From Candidatus Omnitrophota bacterium (GTDB lineage Bacteria; Omnitrophota; Gorgyraeia; Gygaellales; Profunditerraquicolaceae), in contig JAQTMD010000032.1 in NCBI GenBank assembly GCA_028714595.1, forward strand, positions 1-11,548: a stretch of DNA of 11,548 nucleotides, written 5' to 3'. Position numbers and translations under genes: made by a program. The notes under the pieces are model-generated. The model saw only the letters and a list, made by a program, of their open reading frames with translations. It searched no databases and was not told where the DNA came from. Below, piece by piece: positions 6,633 through 11,548 of this stretch; positions within the stretch are counted from its first letter, which is position 1; each line of letters starts with the position of its first letter.

Positions 6633-7046
6633 GTGAAATATTACGAGATCCTCGATCACACCGCTGATCTCCGGATACTGGTCAGGGCGAAAGACTTAAA
6701 AGGCCTGTTCATCAACGCAGCCCGGGCCATGTTCGAGATAATGGCGACGCGCGCCAAGGATGTCGCCGATAAGAAAAAAGTCACGGTCACCGTGACCGCG
6801 GCGAACGTCGAGGAACTCTTTGTTGCCTGGCTCAACGAATTACTCTATCTTTCCGCGACGAGCAACGTAGTCTTTACGGACTTCACCGTGGAGGCTTTGG
6901 GTGAGACCTCGTTGCGGGCCGTTGCAGCGGCAGGGCCGTCAAAGAATTTCACTCTGCTTAAAGATATCAAGGCTGCCACGTACCATGCATTGTCCATAAC
7001 GCAGGCAGCAGGCGAATGGCAGGCGCAGGTGATTTTTGACGTCTAG
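6633..7046 (+). CDS. Archease, RtcB activator
   Basis: Archease is a small metal-binding protein that speeds guanylylation and multiple turnover of the RNA ligase RtcB. The 137-residue product has the family opening YYEILDHTADLRI with Asp8 and Asp12, then LKGLFINAARAMFEIM (about 23-38). It also has VEELFVAWLNELLYL (59-73) and KAATYHALSI (113-122). It ends in FDV, whose aspartate (Asp136) matches the conserved C-terminal metal ligand. The GTG at 6633 is the only sensible start, since the family sequence begins at once and no ATG lies between it and tRNA-Lys. No Shine-Dalgarno sequence fits: the 7-base spacer is TTTTTCC and the nearest AAGG is inside the tRNA T arm. It is probably transcribed with tRNA-Lys, then the PilZ gene and rtcB, its functional partner. 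Confidence 0.93.
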   Translation: MKYYEILDHTADLRILVRAKDLKGLFINAARAMFEIMATRAKDVADKKKVTVTVTAANVEELFVAWLNELLYLSATSNVVFTDFTVEALGETSLRAVAAAGPSKNFTLLKDIKAATYHALSITQAAGEWQAQVIFDV

Positions 7047-7100
7047 CGTTTCAGCTCCGAAGATTATTTCTCGAGCCGTGCGCGATCGAGGAGGTTTCAG

Positions 7101-7418
7101 ATGACCGACGGAATCGGAACGAACCCGCCGCCTTCGGGCGGAGGCATGGATCGCAGGCAGTTCCCCCGTATCGACATAGCCACTAAGATCAGTTATGCCG
7201 TTGTCATCCCCGCGTATGAGGCAGGAACCACGAAAGACATCAGCCAGGGCGGTCTCTGCCTCGAATGCAAACGTAAACTCGCCCTCGGCACGATCCTGCG
7301 CATCGAATTCGACCTGCCCGGCAATCCGCCCGAGCACATCGAGGCCCTGGGAAGAGTGATGTGGCAACGCGCGCGCGGAGAAGACGTTTTCGCCACCGGC
7401 GTCAAATTCCTAACATAA
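7101..7418 (+). CDS. PilZ-domain protein, probable cyclic-di-GMP binder
   Basis: This is a 105-residue single-domain PilZ protein. A flexible Gly/Pro-rich start (residues 1-16) leads to RRQFPRIDI, where Arg19 and Arg23 make the RxxxR motif. DISQGG (Asp46, Ser48, Gly51) makes the (D/N)xSxxG motif. Both halves of the cyclic-di-GMP-binding signature are therefore intact. The rest is the expected small beta barrel (ILRIEFDLPG, IEALGRVMWQ, FATGVKFLT). A GAGGAGG ribosome binding site lies just before the ATG. The gene sits between archease (54-base gap) and rtcB (9-base gap), all on one strand. A link between cyclic-di-GMP and RNA repair is suggested only by position. It could simply be an unrelated adaptor, since single PilZ proteins are common and mobile in position. 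Confidence 0.9.
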   Translation: MTDGIGTNPPPSGGGMDRRQFPRIDIATKISYAVVIPAYEAGTTKDISQGGLCLECKRKLALGTILRIEFDLPGNPPEHIEALGRVMWQRARGEDVFATGVKFLT

Positions 7419-7427
7419 CCTTTTACC

Positions 7428-8888
7428 ATGGCAGAGACCTGGGGCGGCCCCTTGGAAAAGATTGATAACTTCCGCTTTCGCATCCCTGCCGCGTATAAAC
7501 CCGGCATGCTCGTGCCCGGTCTCGTTTACGCCGACGAAAAGCTCCTGAAAGACATCGTACGGGACCGCGCGCTTGAGCAGGTGGCAAACGTCGCATTCCT
7601 GCCCGGCATCGTCAGGGCGTCGATGGCCATGCCTGACATCCACTGGGGCTACGGTTTTCCCATCGGCGGCGTTGCAGCCACGGATATCGAAGCGGGCGGC
7701 GTGGTCTCTCCCGGCGGAGTCGGGTACGACATAAATTGCGGCGTGCGCATGGTGAAGACGTCCCTGCGGTTCGAGGATGTCAAAGACAGGATACGCGACC
7801 TGGCGAACCAACTGTTCCGTACCATCCCTGTCGGCGTAGGCTCCGAAGGCGATATCAAAGTGACCGCCCGCGAAGAGCGCGAGATCCTGGTTAAAGGCGC
7901 GCGCTGGGCCGTTGAGAAAGGGTACGGCTGCGACGACGACCTTGAGTGCACCGAAGAATTCGGCGCAGTCGCCGGCGCAGACCCCGACGCTGTCTCAGAA
8001 CGCGCATATAAACGCGGCAAGTCGCAGTCCGGCACTCTGGGATCAGGCAACCATTTTCTTGAAATCCAGGTCATCGACCAGCTCTTTGACGCAAAACTCT
8101 GCGACGCCTTCGGTCTTGACCAGGGTCAGATCTGTGTCATGATCCATTCCGGCTCCCGCGGCCTCGGCCATCAGGTCTGTTCCGAATACGTGCAGGACAT
8201 GGTCGGCTGTCTTCGTAAATACAATATCAATGTCCCTGACCGCGAGCTTGCCTGCGCTCCGGTCACGTCGCCGGAAGGCAAGGCCTATTTGGCGGCCATG
8301 CGCTGCGCAGCGAACTTCGCCTGGGCGAACCGGCAGTGCCTGATGCATCTGACGAGGCTGACCTTCGAGAAATTCTTCGGTTCCTCCTGGCAGAAACTGG
8401 GCATGGATCTCGTTTACGACGTATGCCACAACATCGCCAAAATAGAGGAATATCCCGTCGCAGGGAAGATGAAAAAACTCTGCGTTCATCGTAAGGGAGC
8501 CACGCGCGCGTTCGGCCCCGGTCATCCGGCCCTGCCTGAACGTTACAAAAAGACAGGACAACCGGTGATCATCCCCGGCGATATGGGTCGCAATTCCTAT
8601 TTGCTCGTCGGGACTGAAATGGCCATGGAGGAAACGTTCGGCTCCACCTGTCACGGCGCAGGCCGCGTCAAATCACGCTCCGCAGCCATGCGTTCCATCG
8701 ACCTCGGTAAACTCCTCAAGGAGCTGGAAGCAAAAGGGATCGTTGTGTTTGCCTCCGGCCGCGGCACCATCGTAGAAGAAGCGCCGCAGGTTTATAAAGA
8801 CGTTAATGACGTAGTTGACGTCGTGCACAACGCCGGCATTTCCAAGCGCGTCTGCCGCATGCGGCCGCTGGGCGTCATCAAAGGTTAG
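7428..8888 (+). CDS. rtcB: RtcB family RNA ligase (3'-phosphate / 5'-OH)
   Basis: RtcB joins RNA 2',3'-cyclic-phosphate or 3'-phosphate ends to 5'-OH ends using GTP and manganese. It acts in tRNA splicing in archaea and animals and in RNA repair in bacteria. The 486-residue product is the long archaeal-like form, close in length to the Pyrococcus enzyme and longer than E. coli RtcB. Metal ligands are Asp101 and Cys104 (GYDINCGVR), His209 (GSGNHFLE), His240 (MIHSGSRG) and His334 (VCHNIA). His409 in STCHGAGR is the histidine that becomes guanylylated (His404 in Pyrococcus, His337 in E. coli). HRKGATRA (354-361) is also conserved. The ATG at 7428 matches the family N terminus (PLEKIDNFRFRIP), although no clear ribosome binding site precedes it. 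Archease two genes upstream supports a functional ligase. The stop codon overlaps a REP-like palindrome. Confidence 0.97.
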   Translation: MAETWGGPLEKIDNFRFRIPAAYKPGMLVPGLVYADEKLLKDIVRDRALEQVANVAFLPGIVRASMAMPDIHWGYGFPIGGVAATDIEAGGVVSPGGVGYDINCGVRMVKTSLRFEDVKDRIRDLANQLFRTIPVGVGSEGDIKVTAREEREILVKGARWAVEKGYGCDDDLECTEEFGAVAGADPDAVSERAYKRGKSQSGTLGSGNHFLEIQVIDQLFDAKLCDAFGLDQGQICVMIHSGSRGLGHQVCSEYVQDMVGCLRKYNINVPDRELACAPVTSPEGKAYLAAMRCAANFAWANRQCLMHLTRLTFEKFFGSSWQKLGMDLVYDVCHNIAKIEEYPVAGKMKKLCVHRKGATRAFGPGHPALPERYKKTGQPVIIPGDMGRNSYLLVGTEMAMEETFGSTCHGAGRVKSRSAAMRSIDLGKLLKELEAKGIVVFASGRGTIVEEAPQVYKDVNDVVDVVHNAGISKRVCRMRPLGVIKG

Positions 8889-8920
8889 GGACGGTTCTCA
8901 TTTAGATTGAGAAGTGTCCC
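8888..8920. repeat. REP-like imperfect palindrome between rtcB and serS
   Basis: GGGACGGTTCTCA (8888-8900) pairs with TGAGAAGTGTCCC (8908-8920) across a 7-base loop. One wobble and one G-G mismatch interrupt the 13-base arms. The first base is the last base of the rtcB stop codon. The structure ends 6 bases before the serS ribosome binding site. No T tract follows, which speaks against a simple terminator. The GGGACGGTTCTC head resembles, from memory, dispersed REP-type palindromes of some diderm genomes; only one copy is in this window. Confidence 0.6.
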
Positions 8921-8938
8921 CCCAATAAGGAGTTTTAG

Positions 8939-10207
8939 ATGTTGGACATAAAATTCATCCGCGAAAATCTCGATCTGGTTAAAAAGTCGCTTGCCGACCG
9001 TAACTCGAAATTCAACATCGACGAGGTCGTGGAGATCGACAACAGTCGCCGCAGGATCCTGGTGGAAGTCGAAGACCTGCGCGCTCAGAAGAACAAGGCC
9101 AACGACGAGATTACCAAGCTTCTGAAAGAGAAGAAGGATCCCAGAGAAAAGATCGTCTCCATGAAGTCCATCGCCGAGAGAGCGGATAAGCTTGACGGGG
9201 AATTGCGCGAGGCCGAAGAAAAATTGGACAAAGCCCTGCTGTACGTCCCCAACATCGCGCATCCGTCGGTGCCGGTGGGCGCTTCGGACAAAGCCAAGAT
9301 CGTACGCACCTGGGGCGAGCCGAAGAAGTTTGATTTCAAGCCCGTGTCGCACGTCGAGATCTGCGAGCACCTCGACATCGTTGACTTTGCCCGCGCCACC
9401 AAGATCAGCGGCTCGAACTTCCTGCTTTTCAAAGGCTGGGGTGCGAAGCTTGAACGCGCGCTGTTCAATTTCATGCTCGATTTCCACACCAAAAAACACG
9501 GCTACACTGAAATCTTTCCGCCGTACCTGGTCAACCGCAAGACCATGACCGGCACAGGCCAGCTTCCGAAGATGGAAGAGGACATGTATCGCTTAAAGGA
9601 CGACGACCTGTTCCTCATTCCCACCGCCGAAGTACCGGTGACCAATATGTTCGCGGACGAGATTTTGGATGAAGACAAATTGCCGCTGTGCCTGACCGCT
9701 TACACCGCCTGTTTCCGGAGGGAAGCCGGCTCGTACGGCAAAGACACCCGCGGCATGATGCGCGTGCACCAGTTCGACAAAGTTGAAATGGTCAAATTCG
9801 TCAAACCCGAGACCTCCTACGACGAACACGAGAAACTCGTCGCCGACGCCGAGGCCGTGCTGCAGGCGCTCGGCCTGACCTACCGCGTGGTCGCGCTTAC
9901 CACGCAGGACATCAGTTTCGCGGCAAGCAAATGTTACGACCTTGAGGCGTACGCGCCCGGTCTCGACAAATGGCTGGAAGTTTCAAGCTGCTCGAACTTC
10001 GAAAGCTTCCAGGCCCGCCGGGCGAACATCAAATTCAGGCGCAAAGACACCAAAAAGACGGAGTTCGTGCATACCCTGAACGGTTCGGGCGTGGCGCTGT
10101 GCCGCACCGTCATCGCCATCCTGGAAAATTACCAGCAGAAAGACGGCTCGGTGATCATTCCGGAGGCACTAAGGAGCTACCTGGATGGGAAAGAAAAAAT
10201 TTCCTAG
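8939..10207 (+). CDS. serS: Seryl-tRNA synthetase
   Basis: SerRS charges tRNA-Ser with serine. The 422-residue product is full length for the bacterial class II enzyme. Residues 1-100 open with MLDIKFIRENLDLVKKSL and form the long antiparallel coiled coil that grips the tRNA-Ser variable arm. The catalytic domain contains the TAE loop (229-231), motif 2 from FRREAG (259) to VHQF (279), the serine-site region EVSSCSNF (347-354), and motif 3 from NGSGVALCRT (381-390) to ENYQ. AAGGAG at 8927-8932 lies 6 bases from the ATG. Its 3' end overlaps the next gene by 23 bases. Two of its own substrates, tRNA-Ser(TGA) and tRNA-Ser(CGA), follow within about 1.2 kb. A REP-like hairpin separates it from rtcB. 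Confidence 0.98.
   Translation: MLDIKFIRENLDLVKKSLADRNSKFNIDEVVEIDNSRRRILVEVEDLRAQKNKANDEITKLLKEKKDPREKIVSMKSIAERADKLDGELREAEEKLDKALLYVPNIAHPSVPVGASDKAKIVRTWGEPKKFDFKPVSHVEICEHLDIVDFARATKISGSNFLLFKGWGAKLERALFNFMLDFHTKKHGYTEIFPPYLVNRKTMTGTGQLPKMEEDMYRLKDDDLFLIPTAEVPVTNMFADEILDEDKLPLCLTAYTACFRREAGSYGKDTRGMMRVHQFDKVEMVKFVKPETSYDEHEKLVADAEAVLQALGLTYRVVALTTQDISFAASKCYDLEAYAPGLDKWLEVSSCSNFESFQARRANIKFRRKDTKKTEFVHTLNGSGVALCRTVIAILENYQQKDGSVIIPEALRSYLDGKEKIS
10171..10176 (+). promoter_or_regulatory. Ribosome binding site inside the end of serS for the membrane-protein gene
   Basis: AAGGAG lies 8 bases before the ATG at 10185 and is inside the serS coding sequence. It supports the 23-base overlap as real and suggests that the downstream protein is translated from the same message as SerRS. 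Confidence 0.75.
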
Positions 10208-10940
10208 AGGCAAAGAACTGGACTTCAGCAAGCTCGACCCCGGCCTGACCTCGGAAGGCGAGATATCTCCGGATGCCGTAGAACCCGCGCCGGAGACGTT
10301 CCTTGACCGTTTGTCTCCGGGCGTGCGCAACGTGGTCAGTAAATTCTTAAGCGTGGTCAAACTCATCCTCGGCCTGTGCTTCCTGGCATTCGTCTATACC
10401 GGCTCATTCGGCTTCTTGAAAGAACTTCGCAACGCCGACCCTCGTCTGCAAAAAGACTTCTGGTCAGGCGTGATCACCTTTGTGGTCATCTACCTGTTCT
10501 TCTACGAGCCGATGGCCGCGTATCAGAAAGGCCAGAAGATCCTGACCTTTATTTTCAAATTCTTCGCGCCGCTGGTGCGGTTCGCGCCGTATGTGCTGCC
10601 GATCTATACCATCCTGATATTCGCGCTCTACCCGCTGGTGAACATGTTCTGGAAGGACCCCGTGATCCTGGAATATTTCATCTTTATCGCCGGGCTTTCG
10701 CTGTCGTTCCACCTGATCATGACCGCCAAGACCTTGAAGAGCCGGCAGGGTGATTTTTTGAAGGCCAATTACATCTTCGGTTTCACGCTGGTCTTTATCC
10801 TGAACCTTATGCTGGTGGCGATCTGCTTCCAACTGCTCTTAGACAAATTTTCGTTCTATAATTTCTGGGTCGGCGCCTACGAGGAATCGCAGCGCATCTG
10901 GCACGCGGTGTTCAATCAGATTTTTATCCCCGGCCCGTAA
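10185..10940 (+). CDS. Multi-pass membrane protein of unknown function
   Basis: I do not recognise a named family for this 251-residue protein. The first 50 residues are polar and charged (MGKKKFPRGKELDF, then an acidic, Pro-containing stretch), with no signal peptide, so the N terminus is probably cytoplasmic. Hydrophobic stretches at about residues 51-73, 93-112, 134-155, 160-180 and 195-218 suggest five membrane spans, perhaps six if about 118-131 inserts. The connecting loops are short. The C terminus (about 220-251) is aromatic-rich and ends in PGP. The start at 10185 is supported by an AAGGAG site at 10171-10176. It overlaps serS by 23 bases, and tRNA-Ser(TGA) begins 5 bases after its stop, so the three appear co-transcribed. 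A general resemblance to Yip1-like membrane proteins is possible but unproven. Confidence 0.8.
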   Translation: MGKKKFPRGKELDFSKLDPGLTSEGEISPDAVEPAPETFLDRLSPGVRNVVSKFLSVVKLILGLCFLAFVYTGSFGFLKELRNADPRLQKDFWSGVITFVVIYLFFYEPMAAYQKGQKILTFIFKFFAPLVRFAPYVLPIYTILIFALYPLVNMFWKDPVILEYFIFIAGLSLSFHLIMTAKTLKSRQGDFLKANYIFGFTLVFILNLMLVAICFQLLLDKFSFYNFWVGAYEESQRIWHAVFNQIFIPGP

Positions 10941-10945
10941 GCCCT

Positions 10946-11032
10946 GGTGGGGTGGCTGAGTGGTTGAAAGCGGCAGTCTTGAAAACTGTTGACGGCGTAA
11001 GCCGTCCGTGAGTTCAAATCTCACCCCCACCG
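10946..11032 (+). tRNA. tRNA-Ser(TGA)
   Basis: An 87-base type II tRNA. The acceptor GGTGGGG (10946-10952) pairs with CCCCACC (11025-11031) and the discriminator is G11032. The anticodon stem is GCAGT/ACTGT with loop CTTGAAA, anticodon TGA at 10980-10982. The long variable arm has a perfect 6-bp stem, GACGGC/GCCGTC (10991-10996, 11001-11006), with a GTAA loop. The T arm is GTGAG/CTCAC. CCA is not encoded. It starts 5 bases after the membrane-protein stop codon. Confidence 0.97.
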
Positions 11033-11042
11033 TTAAATAGAG

Positions 11043-11303
11043 ATGAAAAATTCGCGGTACAAGAGCCCCTGGCACGTCTACATCGTCGAATGCCGCGATA
11101 AAACGCTTTACACCGGCGTGACCAAAGACGTGGCAAAGCGGATCAAGACGCATAACGCGGGTACCGGGTGCCGTTACACGCGCAGCCGCACGCCGGTGAC
11201 GCTGCGATACACCGAAGGCTGTCACAGCCGCAGCGCCGCGCTCAAGCGCGAAGCCGGGATCAAAAGGCTCGAGCGCTGCGAGAAACTAGCTTTGATGAAG
11301 TGA
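11043..11303 (+). CDS. Small GIY-YIG domain protein (YhbQ/UPF0213 type)
   Basis: This 86-residue protein is a minimal GIY-YIG nuclease domain. HVYIVECRDKTLYTGVT (residues 11-27) holds both halves of the motif as VYI and YTG. Arg33 in AKRIKTHNAG is the conserved arginine, GCRYTRSRTPV (42-52) is typical of the UPF0213 group, and Glu70 in ALKREAGIKRL is the expected metal-binding glutamate. The full active-site set is therefore present. E. coli YhbQ, of similar size, belongs to this group, but the biological target is not settled as far as I know. No extra DNA-binding domain is seen. The ATG at 11043 lies 10 bases after tRNA-Ser(TGA) with only a poor AGAG sequence upstream. tRNA-Ser(CGA) begins 27 bases after its stop, so the gene is enclosed by two serine tRNA genes. 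Confidence 0.92.
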   Translation: MKNSRYKSPWHVYIVECRDKTLYTGVTKDVAKRIKTHNAGTGCRYTRSRTPVTLRYTEGCHSRSAALKREAGIKRLERCEKLALMK

Positions 11304-11330
11304 ATCCCGCAAGGGACTCTCGATAGATCT

Positions 11331-11420
11331 GGAGGGGTACCGAAGTGGTCATAACGGGCCGCTCTCGAAAAGCGGTTGGGCCTTTGGCTCACAAGAGTTC
11401 GAATCTCTTCCCCTCCGCCA
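11331..11420 (+). tRNA. tRNA-Ser(CGA), CCA encoded
   Basis: A 90-base type II tRNA. The acceptor GGAGGGG (11331-11337) pairs with CCCCTCC (11410-11416), the discriminator is G11417 and CCA is encoded (11418-11420). The anticodon stem is CCGCT/AGCGG with loop CTCGAAA, anticodon CGA at 11366-11368. The variable arm GGGCC/GGCTC (11378-11382, 11386-11390) has a TTT loop. The T arm is AAGAG/CTCTT with loop TTCGAAT. Confidence 0.97.
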
Positions 11421-11456
11421 GAATTCAACCGGGAACTTCTACCCAAGGAGGCGTTC

Positions 11457-11548
11457 ATGAAATGCCCGAGGTGCAAAGATACATTGGAGATGGTCTTTTA
11501 CGAAGGCATCCTCCTGGACACCTGCAAGTCCTGCGGTGGCGAATGGCT
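11457..11548 (+). CDS. Zinc-ribbon protein (TFIIB-type), 3' truncated
   Basis: The first 30 residues of a gene that runs off the right edge. MKCPRCKDTLEMV is followed by a short strand and then DTCKSCGGEW. The two CxxC pairs (Cys3/Cys6 and Cys23/Cys26) make a zinc ribbon of the zf-TFIIB type, usually found at the start of small bacterial proteins of unknown role. An AAGGAG ribosome binding site at 11445-11450 lies 6 bases from the ATG at 11457. It follows tRNA-Ser(CGA) by 36 bases. What lies after the ribbon, and hence the function, cannot be seen here. Confidence 0.8.
   Translation, partial: MKCPRCKDTLEMVFYEGILLDTCKSCGGEW

Noticed and set aside
11222..11476. Minus-strand open frame containing a GGGEEIRTLV-like peptide
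   Set aside because: It is the antisense of tRNA-Ser(CGA) and the end of the GIY-YIG gene. Such peptides are a well-known false annotation opposite serine tRNA genes.
1..11548. CRISPR array, insertion sequence, phage or defence system
   Set aside because: No regularly spaced repeats, transposase or integrase motifs, or known defence genes were seen; all gaps are short and housekeeping-like.

Overview
The window is a gene-dense, moderately GC-rich stretch from a Gram-negative (diderm, LPS-making) bacterium. Every gene I can support is on the + strand and most gaps are short. The left half is the classic outer-membrane block: the 3' end of bamA, then a Skp/OmpH chaperone, lpxD, a fused lpxC-fabZ, lpxA and lpxI. 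The LpxC-FabZ fusion together with LpxI (rather than LpxH) argues against a gammaproteobacterium. It fits lineages such as Omnitrophota (PVC superphylum), or less likely a deltaproteobacterium-like or Bacteroidetes-like group. This placement is an inference from gene content, not from a search.

Layout. 1-5148: outer-membrane assembly and lipid A. BamA inserts barrel proteins and Skp carries them through the periplasm. LpxA, LpxC and LpxD perform the first three steps of lipid A synthesis. The FabZ half supplies acyl-ACP chain elongation, and LpxI hydrolyses UDP-diacylglucosamine to lipid X. lpxB is not in the window. A strong hairpin separates lpxA from lpxI. 5163-5572: an isolated transcription unit with a near-consensus promoter, a 94-residue stand-alone glycogen-binding (CBM48/AMPK-beta type) protein, and a strong intrinsic terminator. 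5604-8888: an RNA-centred region with a COG0731/TYW1-like radical SAM protein, tRNA-Arg(TCG), a sigma70-like promoter, tRNA-Lys(CTT), archease, a PilZ-domain protein and the RNA ligase RtcB. Archease is the known activator of RtcB, so archease-PilZ-rtcB reads as an RNA ligation/repair operon with a possible cyclic-di-GMP-binding protein inside it.

8888-11548: a REP-like palindrome overlaps the rtcB stop codon. Then come serS, an overlapping gene for a multi-pass membrane protein, tRNA-Ser(TGA), a small GIY-YIG protein, tRNA-Ser(CGA), and the start of a zinc-ribbon protein that runs off the window. Seryl-tRNA synthetase thus sits within about 1.2 kb of two of its own tRNA substrates.

No CRISPR array, insertion sequence, prophage gene or toxin-antitoxin pair is visible. 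The most unusual points are the tRNA-Lys/archease junction (start codon 7 bases after the encoded CCA, no Shine-Dalgarno), the PilZ gene between archease and rtcB, the lone CBM48 gene with its own strong signals, and the REP-like hairpin between rtcB and serS. No stretch over 300 bases lacks a gene. The longest gaps (471-599 and 6412-6549) hold the skp ribosome binding site and the tRNA-Lys promoter respectively.
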